Shown here: positions 42,718 through 52,364 of the stretch, piece by piece | Numbering within the stretch: the first letter of the stretch is position 1 | Layout: each line of letters starts with the position of its first letter | Assembly (NCBI GenBank): GCA_018824085.1 | Contig: JAHJHI010000050.1 | Coordinates: 94,348-158,347, forward strand | Direction of reading: 5' to 3' | From: Gammaproteobacteria bacterium | GTDB taxonomy: Bacteria > Pseudomonadota > Gammaproteobacteria > Burkholderiales > Rhodocyclaceae | Length of the DNA: 64,000 nucleotides | Notes under the pieces: generated by a model | Databases searched by the model: none | What the model was told of the DNA's origin: nothing | The model's input: only the letters and a program-made list of their open reading frames with translations | Position numbers and translations under genes: made by a program

Positions 42718-45166
42718 AGCTGAACGTTGCGCCCTGCCCGGGACTGCCCAGCGCGGCAACATGCCCGCCGTGCAGGCGGATCACGCGCTGCACGATGGCG
42801 AGCCCGATGCCCGTGCCGTCGAATTCGCGGTTATTGTGCAGCCGCTGGAACGGCGAAAACAGCCGGTTCACATAAGTCATGTCGAAACCGGCACCGTTGT
42901 CGCGCACGAAGAACGCGGCCTGTCCCTCCAGTTCCGACTGGCCGAGCTCGATGCGCGGCTGGGACTGCAGCGCGGTGAACTTCCACGCGTTGCGCAGCAG
43001 GTTTTCGAGCACCACGCGCGCCAGACCGGGATCGGCGTCGATCCACAGCCCCTCCGGTATCACCCACTGCACATTGCGCTGCGGCGCCTCGGCCGTCAGT
43101 TCGCGCACCACATCGCGCGCCGTCTCAGACAGATTCGTCAGCGACCGGTGCACCTCGGCGCGCGACACGCGCGACAGCTCCAGCAGGTCGTCGATCAGCT
43201 CTCCCATGCGCTGGCTGTTGCGGCGGATGCGCGCCAGATACTCGCGCCCCTGCTCGTCCAGCAGATCGTCGTAGTCCTCGACCAGCAGACGCGAAAAACC
43301 GTCCAGCGCACGCAGCGGCGCACGCAGGTCATGCGACACGGAATAGCTGAACGCCTCGAGTTCCTTGATGGCCGATTCGAGCGCTGCCGTACGTTGCCCG
43401 ACGCGCTTCTCCAGGTCATCGTTGAGCGTCTGCACCTCCTTCATGTGCTCCGCCTGGATGCGCATCACTTCGCGCTGCGCGGTCACGTCACGCCGCACCG
43501 ACACCAGTCCGTTGAACGCGCCGTCGTCATCGGTCAATGGAATCACGCTCACTTCAAACACCCGTGTCTGGCCGTCCGAGACGACCACCGACTGTTCCTC
43601 GAAGTACGGCTTGCAGGTGCGGGCCACCTCGAGCGCGACGCGATGGTTGTCCTTCAGCGTGTCGGCCAGCGACGGGAGGTGGGCAGCCAGCTCTTCGCTC
43701 GTCGCGCCGAGCCAGGCCATCTTCTTCAGCCAGCGCGTGTCCAGCAGCGCCCGATTGGCGAGCCGCCAGCGCAGGTGCTTGTCCATGAGCACGATCAGGT
43801 CGGGCAGTGCGTCCACCAGCGCACGCAGCCGGAATTCCTCCTCGCGCAGCGCCTCGCGCGCCTGCATCTCGGCGCTGATGTCGCGGCTGACGCCGCGATA
43901 GCCCGAGAACTCGCCGCGCGCATTGAACACGGGTTCGCCCGAGGACGCCAGGTAGCGCCAGCGCCCGCCGTCGCGCCGGCGCGACAGGAAGTCGCGGAAG
44001 GCGTCATGGCGCTCCAGCGTCTGGCGCAGCAGGCCCCAGGGCAGGGTGAGCGCCTCTTCGCCGTCGATCTCCCATGGCGCGCACCCGTCGACTTCGGTGT
44101 CGCCGAAATGCACGCCGGTCAGCTCACCCGGGAGACGGTGATAGCGCAGATCGGCATCAAGCTCCCAGTGCCAGTCCGCCGACAGCAGCGTCAGCGCGCG
44201 GAAGTGGGATTCACGTTCGCGCAGCGCCCGCCGCGCCGCCTGCTTCTCGAACATCGCGGCGCCGATGAACAGCGCCGTCGCCGCCGTCAGCGTGATGAGC
44301 CCGTGCAGTACCAGCACCTGCAGGCCGATCGGGTGTTCGTTCAGCGGTGACGTGCCGTTGGCGGTACCCGCCATCGCGGCAAGCGCGGCAATGAGGAACA
44401 CCGTCCAGCCGACGCGCGGCGGAAACCGCAGCGCGATCCACACGACGCAGGGCAGGATCACGTACAGCTGAAGCATCGGATCGGCCAGAAGGCGGACGCC
44501 GAAGAAGGTCGCCAGCAACACGCCCAGCATGACCGTCACGACGAGCACCTGCTCCACTACCCGGCGATACACGATCGCCTGCCTGCGCTCCGACGCCCAG
44601 GCCAGCAAGGGCAGCATGGTCACGACGATGCCGAGGGCGTCGCCCAGCCAGGACGAGAACGCTGCGTCCAGCCAGCGCGCGGGCGGCAGTTGATAGGCGA
44701 GCGCAAGACCGGCGACGGTGACGCAGGCGCTCGGCACCGCCGCGGCATAGGCCACCACCAGCAGTTTCAGCGCGCCGTCGGAACGTTCGAGCAGATGGGA
44801 AGGTTCGGTCACGAAGTGCCGCAGCGCCACGGCTCCGGCCCATGGCGCGAAGATCTGCCCGAGCGAATGGAGCACCGCAAACGGAAGCTCGACGCGCGCG
44901 AGCAGCGCCGACGCCACGACACCGATGACGACGCCAGGCATGCAGCGCGCACCGCCGCGGAACAGCACGAACATCGCCAGTCCCATCGGCGCCCACATCG
45001 GCACGATGGTCGATGCGCCTTCACGCAGGCGGAAGCTCACGCCGGCGAGCAGGCAATACGTCACCGCGATCAGCGCGTTCGTCGCAAACCTGTGCGATCG
45101 CGACCAGCCGACGACCCGCTCGGGCGAACGGACGCCATGCTCGTCAGCCGGCGCATCCGGGCTCAC
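42689..45166 (-). CDS. Membrane histidine kinase with MASE1 and two PAS domains
   Basis: 825 residues from GTG 45166 (GGAGG upstream). An N-terminal MASE1 region of about eight TM helices (20-310) includes TIVPMWAPMGLAMFVLF and the PPARWLDAAFSSWLGDALG segment. Two PAS domains follow (about 330-440 and 455-570), then HisKA with SYSVSHDLRAPLRAL (phosphorylated histidine) and a HATPase with NLLRNAWKFT, DNGAGFDM and GTGIGLAI. The final PAS-HisKA part resembles bacteriophytochrome-type kinases. No cognate response regulator is adjacent. It is divergent from the Rieske gene. Confidence 0.9.
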   Translation of the reverse strand: MSPDAPADEHGVRSPERVVGWSRSHRFATNALIAVTYCLLAGVSFRLREGASTIVPMWAPMGLAMFVLFRGGARCMPGVVIGVVASALLARVELPFAVLHSLGQIFAPWAGAVALRHFVTEPSHLLERSDGALKLLVVAYAAAVPSACVTVAGLALAYQLPPARWLDAAFSSWLGDALGIVVTMLPLLAWASERRQAIVYRRVVEQVLVVTVMLGVLLATFFGVRLLADPMLQLYVILPCVVWIALRFPPRVGWTVFLIAALAAMAGTANGTSPLNEHPIGLQVLVLHGLITLTAATALFIGAAMFEKQAARRALRERESHFRALTLLSADWHWELDADLRYHRLPGELTGVHFGDTEVDGCAPWEIDGEEALTLPWGLLRQTLERHDAFRDFLSRRRDGGRWRYLASSGEPVFNARGEFSGYRGVSRDISAEMQAREALREEEFRLRALVDALPDLIVLMDKHLRWRLANRALLDTRWLKKMAWLGATSEELAAHLPSLADTLKDNHRVALEVARTCKPYFEEQSVVVSDGQTRVFEVSVIPLTDDDGAFNGLVSVRRDVTAQREVMRIQAEHMKEVQTLNDDLEKRVGQRTAALESAIKELEAFSYSVSHDLRAPLRALDGFSRLLVEDYDDLLDEQGREYLARIRRNSQRMGELIDDLLELSRVSRAEVHRSLTNLSETARDVVRELTAEAPQRNVQWVIPEGLWIDADPGLARVVLENLLRNAWKFTALQSQPRIELGQSELEGQAAFFVRDNGAGFDMTYVNRLFSPFQRLHNNREFDGTGIGLAIVQRVIRLHGGHVAALGSPGQGATFSFSFGATRPD

Positions 45167-45183
45167 CCGGGCCTCCGCGCACC

Positions 45184-45212
45184 TTGACTATCAGCGCGGC
45201 GCTTTCTAGTTT
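45184..45212 (+). promoter_or_regulatory. Candidate sigma-70 promoter before the Rieske gene
   Basis: TTGACT (45184-45189), 17-base spacer, TAGTTT (45207-45212), 40 bases before ATG 45253 in the divergent gap. Confidence 0.4.
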
Positions 45213-45252
45213 TCAACGACTGCCGCACGAACAATTCCTGTGGAGCATGGTG

Positions 45253-45951
45253 ATGGATAGACGCAGCTTCATCGCTGCCTGTGGTGCCGGTTGCGGCCTG
45301 GCCAGTCTGCACATGCCGGCTCACGGCGATGTCGTGCGCAATTTTCCGCGCAGTGTGCTCACGGCCCCTGACGGGCGCCCGTTCCGGACGTCGGTACTCG
45401 AGCCCGGACGCAATTACGTATTTCACTGGCCCTTCCCCGCCACACCGTGCTTCCTGCTCGACATCGGCGAAAAAGTCGGCGCACGCAAGAATCTGCGCAC
45501 CGCCAGTGGTCATGCCTACGACTGGCCGGGCGGCGTCGGACCTCGCCAGTCCGTCGTCGCCTACTCGGCCATATGCTCGCACAGGCTCACCCACCCGACA
45601 CGCGACATCAGTTTCATCGCCTATCGTGACAAGGCGACCTCGCACAGTCCGCACGACCGGGTCATTCACTGCTGTTCCGAGCATAGCCAGTTCGATGCAA
45701 CCGCCGGGGCGCGTGTATTGAGCGGCCCTGCACCGCAGCCATTGGCAACGATTGTATTGGACTACTCGGCCGAGCGCGACGAACTGAGCGCAATCGGCAC
45801 GCTCGGCGCCGACGTGTTCGACCGCTTCTTCAGCAGCTTCGGCTTCCGTCTGGCGCTTGAACATGGTGGCAAGCGTGCCACGAAACCGGTCGGCACGACG
45901 GTCATCGTCCAGGCGCTCGACCACTACTGCCGGCAGCAGGTGCGCTGCTGA
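45253..45951 (+). CDS. Tat-exported Rieske-type iron-sulfur protein (divergent)
   Basis: 232 residues. A twin-arginine signal MDRRSFIAACGAGCGLASL opens the protein. A Rieske-like cluster site reads C108-S-H110 and C141-S-E-H144, two Cys-x-His-type pairs; the linker between them is about 30 residues, roughly twice the usual 15-17 of Rieske dioxygenases and small oxidase subunits. It is probably a periplasmic 2Fe-2S electron-transfer protein. The partner is unknown and no oxidase or cytochrome gene is adjacent. ATG 45253 has GGAG seven bases upstream. Confidence 0.65.
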   Translation: MDRRSFIAACGAGCGLASLHMPAHGDVVRNFPRSVLTAPDGRPFRTSVLEPGRNYVFHWPFPATPCFLLDIGEKVGARKNLRTASGHAYDWPGGVGPRQSVVAYSAICSHRLTHPTRDISFIAYRDKATSHSPHDRVIHCCSEHSQFDATAGARVLSGPAPQPLATIVLDYSAERDELSAIGTLGADVFDRFFSSFGFRLALEHGGKRATKPVGTTVIVQALDHYCRQQVRC

Positions 45952-46063
45952 GGCGCTGTCTTCAGACAGGTGCACCGGCCCCACGGCAACTCCTCACGCA
46001 GCGCGGCCTGCGCCCGTCCGGCGCGGCCGGCAGGCGCGCGGAAATCACGGCCCTGCCCCGCGG

Positions 46064-46091
46064 TTGCAAATTCATAATCCTTTGCTAGAGT
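46064..46091 (+). promoter_or_regulatory. Candidate sigma-70 promoter before the HNH gene
   Basis: TTGCAA (46064-46069), 16-base spacer, TAGAGT (46086-46091), in an AT-richer patch 112 bases before ATG 46204. Confidence 0.35.
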
Positions 46092-46203
46092 ACGCGAGCG
46101 CTGCGTATCGAACACCGCTACACTGCTTGTATACGCACTTGCGTGACGACACGTTTTACTTCGATTGGGCAATATCCACCGATAGAGGATGCGTAGGACG
46201 ATC

Positions 46204-46821
46204 ATGCCGGAGTACCCGCCACCGAGTCCGATTCGTGAATTGCGCCGCCCGGCGCATCCATGGATTCTCACGCTCGACGCAAACGGTGTTCCCCACCGCT
46301 GGGTAAGCTGGCAGCACGCCGTGTTCTACCACTCCAAGGATCTGGTGGCCTGGGTCGCCGGCAATCACGAATTCGAAATCCGTGGCGGCGTCAATCGCGT
46401 CACCGGCGAGCAGTCCTGCATCCGCACCAACAGCATCATCGCAATCAAGGGGCGCAGCCACGCGCACAAGCTGCAGCTTGCCGTCCCGCCGCTGAACAAC
46501 CGCGAACTGTTCCACCGCGACCGTTCGATCTGCGCCTACTGCGGCGGCGACTTCTCGCAGCAAAAGCTCACGCGCGACCACATCCAGCCGGTGTCGCAGG
46601 GCGGACGCGACCTGTGGATGAATGTGGTGACCTGCTGCCGCCCGTGCAACCAGCGCAAGAGCGGCCGCACACCCGAACAGGCGCGCATGCAGTTGCTCTA
46701 CGCGCCCTACGTGCCGAACAAGGCGGAGTACCTCATCCTGAGCAACCGCAACATCCTCGCGGACCAGATGGACTTCCTGTCGCAGCACGTCAATGCCAAC
46801 AGCCGCTGGAAGGCGGCCTGA
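46204..46821 (+). CDS. HNH endonuclease domain protein
   Basis: 205 residues from ATG 46204 (AGGA six bases upstream). The HNH domain (about 105-160) has CAYCGG, the LTRDHIQPVSQGGRDLWMNVVTCC core with the catalytic DH and asparagine, and CRPCNQRKSGRTP, so two CxxC pairs bind structural zinc. The N-terminal 100 residues (HPWILTLDANGVPHRWVSWQHAVFYHSKDLVAWV) form the conserved companion region of this standalone betaproteobacterial HNH group. There is no restriction, phage or toxin neighbour. Biological role unknown; related chromosomal HNH proteins are widespread and may serve DNA repair. Confidence 0.85.
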   Translation: MPEYPPPSPIRELRRPAHPWILTLDANGVPHRWVSWQHAVFYHSKDLVAWVAGNHEFEIRGGVNRVTGEQSCIRTNSIIAIKGRSHAHKLQLAVPPLNNRELFHRDRSICAYCGGDFSQQKLTRDHIQPVSQGGRDLWMNVVTCCRPCNQRKSGRTPEQARMQLLYAPYVPNKAEYLILSNRNILADQMDFLSQHVNANSRWKAA

Positions 46822-46837
46822 CACGCGACGCGCTGCG

Positions 46838-48961
46838 TCAGGCCTTTCCGGAAGTCGCCGCGCCGCGCCGCGTCTGGCGCGGCAACAGCAGCTGAAACAC
46901 CGTTCCCTGTCCGATCGCGCTCTTGCATGACAGCGAGCCGCCGAGCGCCATCGTCTGCGCCAGCGCCTGTGCCAGTCCGCGCTCGCCGGCCCCCTCTCCG
47001 CCCTCGCGGGCAAACAGCGCCGCCACGCGCGCGGCATCCATGCCCCGGCCGAAGTCGCGGATGCGGATTTCCGCGAACAGCCGGCCATTCACGTTCACGC
47101 CGTCAGCCGTACTGATGGCGATGCGGCCGCTGCTGCCGATCTGCGCCGCACTGACGTCGAGCAGCGTGGCGACGATGTCGCGCATCGTCGCCAGCGGCAG
47201 ATGCAGCGGCGGCAGCGCGGCATCGAAGTGCAGCTCGGTCGTGATGGAGCGCGCGCGCAGCGCCCGCGCGTCTGCCTCATGCACGGCCTGTTCGATGAGC
47301 GCGTTGATGTCGGTCCATTGCGTGGCGGTCGCCACATCCGGCGGACGGCTTTCGAAGTGACGCAGTACGGCGTCGATGCGCACCAGCTGGTCGGCGAACA
47401 CCGTCAGTTCGGATTCGAGCATCGAATCCGCCCCCATTTTCAGGCGCATGGATTTGACCTGGTGCCGCAGCAGGCCGAGCGGCGTATGCAGGTCGCCGCG
47501 CAGTTGCTTCGTGTGCGCCGAGTACTGCTCCGACATGCTGTGGCGCAGTTCGCCGAGCGAGCGCTCGCGGGACTTCGCTTCGCGCAGGGCTCGCGCGCAA
47601 GCGCGGGCCAGCGCACCGACGCCGGCTCCGCATGTGCGCAGTGCCGCCGCGCGCGCCACCGGAATGCGGTGCACCGCGAGCGCCTCGACGCCGGCATCGC
47701 TGACCACGGGCAGGACCAGGCAGACGCAATCATCGCCGGCGTGGAGCAGGCGCTGCAGGCTGACCGGCAGTGCGCCGGCGAATGCCGCCTCGTCGCCATA
47801 CCAGGGCTGGCCCGCTCTGAGGCCGGCCCAGACAGCGTCCAGCGCGGGATGCGCGAAATCGAGCGGCGGCAAGCCGGGTTCGCCGGCGTCGTCGCGTGCG
47901 GCAAAGCGTCTGGTGCCCGGTTGCGCAAGCAGGATGCCGGGCCGGCCGAGATCGAACAGCAGCGCCGCCGCCAGCGCGTAGCGGCGCCAGATCTCGAGCT
48001 CTCCGGAAATCGGAAAGGCCTGCGTGAACAGCCCGTCACGCGCCAGTTCGAACACACGCGGAACATCCGGCCCGCGATCCGCATGCCGGACCGCGAACCG
48101 CGGGCGATAGACACCGCCTTCGAGCACCGCGACGGCGGGGTCCGCAAGTTGCAGCGCCACCAGCTTGCCGGCCGCGCTGCGGCAGGCGGACTGCCAGGCA
48201 TCGTTGAGGTGTTCCACCGACAGGCCGGTCAGCGCATGCGCCATTGCTGCGTGCTGCATGGCGTCGCCGGCGCCACCGCCCGACAGCGTCTCCGCGGCAC
48301 GCGCGATGCGCAGCAGCTCGGGCGCGTCGCCGAACAGCGCGACATCGGTGTGGTGAAAGCGCACGGCATCCGCGAGTTCGCCCCCCCAGTCCGCCGGCAA
48401 CAGCGCGGCGCCGAGTTCGGCATGCGTCACACCGAACTCGGCATGCTCCAGGGCGTGGAACGCATGCTCGTCCACGCCGTGCGCAAACAGGCGCGAGTGA
48501 TCGACGGAATGGGCCAGCAGCGGCAGCGACACATCGAGCAGCAGGCCGGCCACGTGAGCCATGTCCGGATCGCTGTTGCCACAACGCAGCGACAGCTCGC
48601 GCGCCGTCTCGGCCGTCAGCACCGAGTGCACCCAGAAGTCGCGGTACGGCGTCGGCACGGCGCTTTCGCTCCCGGCGTGCCGATGCGTGTCGATCAGTGC
48701 CGCCTGTATGAGCGCCGGCCCGCAGGCGTCGATCACCGCGTCAACGCGCGCCGCAACGGTCTCCCCGGCCGGACGATCCAGCACCTCGGACGCCCGCAGC
48801 AAGCGCAGCACGAACACCGGGTCGCAGCGCAGCATTGCCGACAGCGGGACAGCGTGCTGTGCGGCGTCCTGCCGCCCGAGGGCAGCGTCTGCGATGGCGG
48901 GAATCGAATGTGCGCCGAACAGCATGGCACACTCGATCGCTCGTGCTGCGGTGGCTGTCAT
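46838..48961 (-). CDS. HDOD protein with HATPase domain lacking the phosphorylated histidine
   Basis: About 707 residues. The N-terminal half is an HDOD domain (about 15-280; VAGLLLDVSLPLLAHSVD and LPADWGGELADAVRFHH). A GAF-like middle (about 290-470) leads to a dimerisation helix and a HATPase with DFGRGM and a GERGLAQALAQTMALGG-type lid. The H-box position reads RGDLHTPLGLL, where kinases have SHDLRAPL, so the phosphoacceptor histidine is replaced by glycine. It is probably a signalling scaffold or an ATP-sensing regulator, not a kinase. Start uncertain (48961, 48925 or 49045). Confidence 0.75.
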   Translation of the reverse strand: MTATAARAIECAMLFGAHSIPAIADAALGRQDAAQHAVPLSAMLRCDPVFVLRLLRASEVLDRPAGETVAARVDAVIDACGPALIQAALIDTHRHAGSESAVPTPYRDFWVHSVLTAETARELSLRCGNSDPDMAHVAGLLLDVSLPLLAHSVDHSRLFAHGVDEHAFHALEHAEFGVTHAELGAALLPADWGGELADAVRFHHTDVALFGDAPELLRIARAAETLSGGGAGDAMQHAAMAHALTGLSVEHLNDAWQSACRSAAGKLVALQLADPAVAVLEGGVYRPRFAVRHADRGPDVPRVFELARDGLFTQAFPISGELEIWRRYALAAALLFDLGRPGILLAQPGTRRFAARDDAGEPGLPPLDFAHPALDAVWAGLRAGQPWYGDEAAFAGALPVSLQRLLHAGDDCVCLVLPVVSDAGVEALAVHRIPVARAAALRTCGAGVGALARACARALREAKSRERSLGELRHSMSEQYSAHTKQLRGDLHTPLGLLRHQVKSMRLKMGADSMLESELTVFADQLVRIDAVLRHFESRPPDVATATQWTDINALIEQAVHEADARALRARSITTELHFDAALPPLHLPLATMRDIVATLLDVSAAQIGSSGRIAISTADGVNVNGRLFAEIRIRDFGRGMDAARVAALFAREGGEGAGERGLAQALAQTMALGGSLSCKSAIGQGTVFQLLLPRQTRRGAATSGKA

Positions 48962-49283
48962 GCAGGATGGGAACGGATTGACGCCGGGGCGTGCCCGGCG
49001 CTGACCTCTTTGGTTTATCGGCCGTTCTTGAGACGGTATTGGCACGAATAATACCGCAGGCGATCAATGCAAAAGCCGCGCCAAGCAACGGAACTGGCAC
49101 CGAACTGGCCGTCATTGAAGGCTAACGTCGCCCATTTCATCCGCAAGCCGAACGCCCGCCTGACTCTTCCATCCACTCCGGAGAATCTTACAAATCGTTA
49201 CCGCACTCGCAACCGGGGTTAACAGCCGCCATCGAGACTGGCTTCGCTGCCGGAGCATTCCGGCAAATCAGAGGAGCTCGACC
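48962..49283. other. Intergenic region between HDOD-HATPase and Spy-like genes
   Basis: About 320 bases without a supported gene. On the minus strand GCCGATAA (49022-49015), a perfect sigma-28 -10 element, lies 54 bases before ATG 48961, but no good -35 is found at the usual spacing. The side before the Spy-like gene has a GAGGAG ribosome binding site and no recognised operator. Confidence 0.5.
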
Positions 49284-49862
49284 ATGCAACACCCTTCACA
49301 CGCATCGAACACCGCAGCGCGCGGCCGCAGCAAATGGCTGGCCGGCGTTGCCGTCGCCAGCGCACTGGCCGGACTGGTTGCGGTGGCCCCGGCCGCCTTC
49401 GCGCAACCTGAAGACGGCGCCCCTGCGCACCGCATGGAACACGGTGACCGCCACGGTCCCGGCCACATGGACAAGCGCATGGAACGCATGGTGGACCGCG
49501 TATTCACCAAGGTCGGCGCAACAAGTGAACAGAAGGCGCGCGCCCAGGTCATCCTGAAGTCGGCCGCGGAAGAGATGAAGCAGTTCCGGCCGGAACAGGG
49601 CAAGGGACGCGCTGAAATGCTGGCGCTGCTGTCCGCCGACACGATCGATCGTGACGCACTGGAGCAGCTCCGCGCACAACGTCACGCACACATGGAACAG
49701 GCATCACGCGTGATGACGAAAACGATGGCCGATCTGGCCGAAGTGCTGACGCCGGAACAGCGCCGCGAAGCGGCAAAGTCGCTGGCCCGCATGGGGGAAG
49801 GCCGTCACGGTGGCAAGCACGGCCGTCATCACCAGCACCACGGCGACGCGCCGAAAGGCTGA
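49284..49862 (+). CDS. Spy/CpxP-like periplasmic protein
   Basis: 192 residues with a cleavable signal peptide (about 17-40, ending APAAFAQ). The mature part is helical and rich in His, Met, Glu and Arg, with EQKARAQVILKSAAEEMKQF and the LTPEQR motif near the C-terminus typical of the LTXXQ family. The C-terminal tail GRHGGKHGRHHQHHGD is very histidine-rich and could bind metal. Spy/CpxP proteins are periplasmic chaperones or envelope-stress sensors. GAGGAG precedes the ATG. No cpxRA-like pair is adjacent. Confidence 0.8.
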   Translation: MQHPSHASNTAARGRSKWLAGVAVASALAGLVAVAPAAFAQPEDGAPAHRMEHGDRHGPGHMDKRMERMVDRVFTKVGATSEQKARAQVILKSAAEEMKQFRPEQGKGRAEMLALLSADTIDRDALEQLRAQRHAHMEQASRVMTKTMADLAEVLTPEQRREAAKSLARMGEGRHGGKHGRHHQHHGDAPKG

Positions 49863-49882
49863 TCGCAGGCAAGGGAAGTACA

Positions 49883-49916
49883 GCGGCGGCACCCGGACGG
49901 GTGCCGCCGCTTTTTT
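49883..49916 (+). terminator. Intrinsic terminator of the Spy-like gene
   Basis: Perfect 12-bp stem GCGGCGGCACCC/GGGTGCCGCCGC with a GGAC loop, then six T. The T-run overlaps the trpC stop codon on the other strand, so the hairpin may also mark the end of the trp transcript. Confidence 0.9.
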
Positions 49917-50752
49917 CATGGCGGACCGAACAGGCGCGCCAGTTCCGCGCCCGGGTCGGGCGCGCGCATGAAAGCCTCGCCGACAAGGAAGGCATGCACG
50001 TCGCGCGCGCGCATCGTCGCCACATCCTCCGGCGACAGGATGCCGCTTTCCGTGATGACCACACGCCCGGCCGGGATCCGCTCCAGTTGCGACAGCGTAA
50101 AGTCGAGCGACACCTCGAAGGTGCGCAGGCTGCGGTTGTTGATGCCCATGAGCGGCGTATCCAGCTGCAGGGCGAGATCCAGTTCACCGGCATCATGGCT
50201 TTCCACCAGCACGGCCATGCCGAGTGCGCTCGCCAGCGTCTCGAGCGCGCGCATGTCGGCCACCGCCCTCGCCTGCTGCGGCGCGTCCGCGTCGCCCGAC
50301 GGCGGCAGGAAGGCGGCAACGATGAGCAGGATGCAGTCCGCGCCCATCGCCCTGGCCTCGACCACCTGATACGGGTCGATGATGAAATCCTTGCGCAGCA
50401 CCGGCAATGCGCAGGCCGCACGCGCCTCGACGAGATATCCGGCCGCCCCCTGGAAATACTGGCGGTCGGTCAGCACCGACAGACAGGCCGCGCCACCCGC
50501 CTCGTACGAGCGGGCGATATCGGCCGGCCGGAAATCCGCGCGCAGCACACCCTTGGACGGACTGGCCTTCTTCACCTCGGCGATGACGGCCGGTTCGCGC
50601 CGCGCAACGCGATCGCGCAGCGCCGCGACGAAATCGCGCGGCGGCGCCTGCACCGCCGCGCGCACACACAGTGCGTCAAGCGATTCCGAAGCGCTCGCGG
50701 CGGCAATTTCCTCGCGCTTGGTCGCGAGTATCTTCTGCAGGATGTCGGACAT
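49916..50752 (-). CDS. trpC: Indole-3-glycerol-phosphate synthase
   Basis: 278 residues, monofunctional (no fused TrpF). Family motifs: [12 protein letters not shown] at the N-terminus, [61 protein letters not shown] and ITESGI. It closes the ring of CdRP to indole-3-glycerol phosphate in tryptophan synthesis. ATG 50752 lies just past the trpD stop codon (50758), so the two are tightly coupled. Last gene of trpG-trpD-trpC. Confidence 0.96.
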   Translation of the reverse strand: MSDILQKILATKREEIAAASASESLDALCVRAAVQAPPRDFVAALRDRVARREPAVIAEVKKASPSKGVLRADFRPADIARSYEAGGAACLSVLTDRQYFQGAAGYLVEARAACALPVLRKDFIIDPYQVVEARAMGADCILLIVAAFLPPSGDADAPQQARAVADMRALETLASALGMAVLVESHDAGELDLALQLDTPLMGINNRSLRTFEVSLDFTLSQLERIPAGRVVITESGILSPEDVATMRARDVHAFLVGEAFMRAPDPGAELARLFGPP

Positions 50753-50757
50753 CGGCT

Positions 50758-51789
50758 TCAATCCTTGCTGTCGTTCGTGAATTCGGCCAACAGCGCGAGC
50801 CGCGCCTTCGCGGCACCGGATTCGACCGCTGCGCGTGCACGCTCCACGCCGTCGCGCAGCGTGTCCGCCACGCCGCCCGCATAGAGGCTTGCGCCGGCGT
50901 TGAACAGCACGATGTCGCGCGCCGGTGCGAAGCTGCCGTCCAGCGCCGCCAGCAGCATGTCGCGCGACGCCTGCACGTCGGCCACGCGCAGCGCGTCGAG
51001 CGCATGCGCCGGCAGGCCGACGTCGGACGGATGCACCTCGTGCTCGCGCACCTCGCCGTCACGCAATTCACCGACCAGCGTGCCGCCGCTGATGGACAGC
51101 TCATCGAGGCCGTCGCGGCCATGCACGACCAGCACGTTGCGCGCGCCCAGTTCCTTGAGCACGCGCGCCTGGATGCCGACGAGGTCCGCATGGAACACGC
51201 CCATCACCTGATTGGCGGCGCCGGCCGGATTGGTCAGCGGGCCGAGGATGTTGAACAGCGTGCGCACACCGAGCTCGCGGCGCACCGGCGCGGCGTGCTT
51301 CATCGCGCTGTGATGGTTGGGCGCGAACATGAACCCGATGCCGGTGGCGTCGATCGACTCGGCGACGCGCTCCGGCGACAGGTTGATGTTCACGCCCAGC
51401 GCCTCCAGCACGTCGGCCGACCCGCTCTGCGACGAGCTGGCGCGGCCGCCATGCTTGGCGACGCGCGCACCGGCCGCCGCCGCGACGAACATCGCCGCCG
51501 TGGAAATGTTGAAAGTGTGCGCACCATCACCGCCGGTACCGCAGGTGTCGACCAGCGTCTGCGTGCCGCTCACCGGCACGCGCAACGACAGTTCGCGCAT
51601 CACGCGCGCCGCGGCGGCGATCTCGCCGACAGTCTCCTTCTTGACCCGCAGGCCGACGAGGATGGCGGCGATCAGCGGCTGGGACACCTCGCCCGACATG
51701 ATCCGGTGCATCAGCGTCGTCATTTCATCGGGAAAGATTTCCCGATGCTCGATGACGCGCTCGAGCGCCTGCTTCGGCGTGAAGCTCAT
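50758..51789 (-). CDS. trpD: Anthranilate phosphoribosyltransferase
   Basis: 343 residues. [17 protein letters not shown] is the PRPP-binding glycine-rich signature; [21 protein letters not shown] is the second conserved block; [12 protein letters not shown] and GRDGLDELS follow. It transfers phosphoribose to anthranilate. Its ATG overlaps the trpG stop as ATGA, and trpC begins directly after its end. A longer frame to 52206 overlaps trpG in another frame and is rejected. Confidence 0.97.
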   Translation of the reverse strand: MSFTPKQALERVIEHREIFPDEMTTLMHRIMSGEVSQPLIAAILVGLRVKKETVGEIAAAARVMRELSLRVPVSGTQTLVDTCGTGGDGAHTFNISTAAMFVAAAAGARVAKHGGRASSSQSGSADVLEALGVNINLSPERVAESIDATGIGFMFAPNHHSAMKHAAPVRRELGVRTLFNILGPLTNPAGAANQVMGVFHADLVGIQARVLKELGARNVLVVHGRDGLDELSISGGTLVGELRDGEVREHEVHPSDVGLPAHALDALRVADVQASRDMLLAALDGSFAPARDIVLFNAGASLYAGGVADTLRDGVERARAAVESGAAKARLALLAEFTNDSKD

Positions 51790-52364
51790 GCCGTCACCCT
51801 CCATTCGTCGAGGAAGTTCTTCAGCATCTGGTGACCGTGCTCGGTCAGGATGGATTCGGGATGGAACTGCACGCCCTCGATCGGCAGCGACGTGTGCCGC
51901 ATGCCCATGATCTCTCCGTCGTCGGTCCACGCCGTCACTTCCAGGCAGTCCGGAAGCGTGTCGCGCGACACCGCGAGCGAGTGATAGCGGATGGCGGTGA
52001 AGGGATCGGGCAGCCCGCGGAACATGCCCTGATCCAGATGGTGAATGGCCGCCGTCTTGCCGTGCATGACCACCTTCGCGTGCACCACGTCGCCGCCGAA
52101 GGCGGCGCCGATGCTCTGATGGCCCAGGCACACCCCGAGTATCGGGTACTTGCCGGCAAAGGCCTTGATCAGCGGCACCGACACGCCCGCCTCGTTCGGC
52201 GAGCACGGCCCGGGTGACACCACGATGTGGTCCGGCTTCAATTCGTCTATCTGTTCCAGCGTGATTTCGTCATTGCGAAACACGCGCACGTCCTCGCCCA
52301 GCTCGCCGAAATACTGCACGAGGTTGTAGGTGAAGGAATCGTAGTTGTCGATCATCAGCAGCAT
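51786..52364 (-). CDS. trpG: Anthranilate synthase glutamine amidotransferase subunit
   Basis: 192 residues. [19 protein letters not shown] is the typical N-terminus; [15 protein letters not shown] contains catalytic Cys79; [13 protein letters not shown] contains the catalytic His and Glu. It supplies ammonia to TrpE; because the same subunit can serve PabB, it may also act in folate synthesis. trpE is not adjacent in this window; upstream is a 330-base non-coding region and the J-protein gene. Confidence 0.96.
   Translation of the reverse strand: MLLMIDNYDSFTYNLVQYFGELGEDVRVFRNDEITLEQIDELKPDHIVVSPGPCSPNEAGVSVPLIKAFAGKYPILGVCLGHQSIGAAFGGDVVHAKVVMHGKTAAIHHLDQGMFRGLPDPFTAIRYHSLAVSRDTLPDCLEVTAWTDDGEIMGMRHTSLPIEGVQFHPESILTEHGHQMLKNFLDEWRVTA

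Noticed and set aside
48741..49115. Possible small exported protein starting with VPVPLLGAAFALIACG
   Set aside because: Signal-like N-terminus only; the rest overlaps the HDOD-HATPase gene in another frame and has no conserved pattern.
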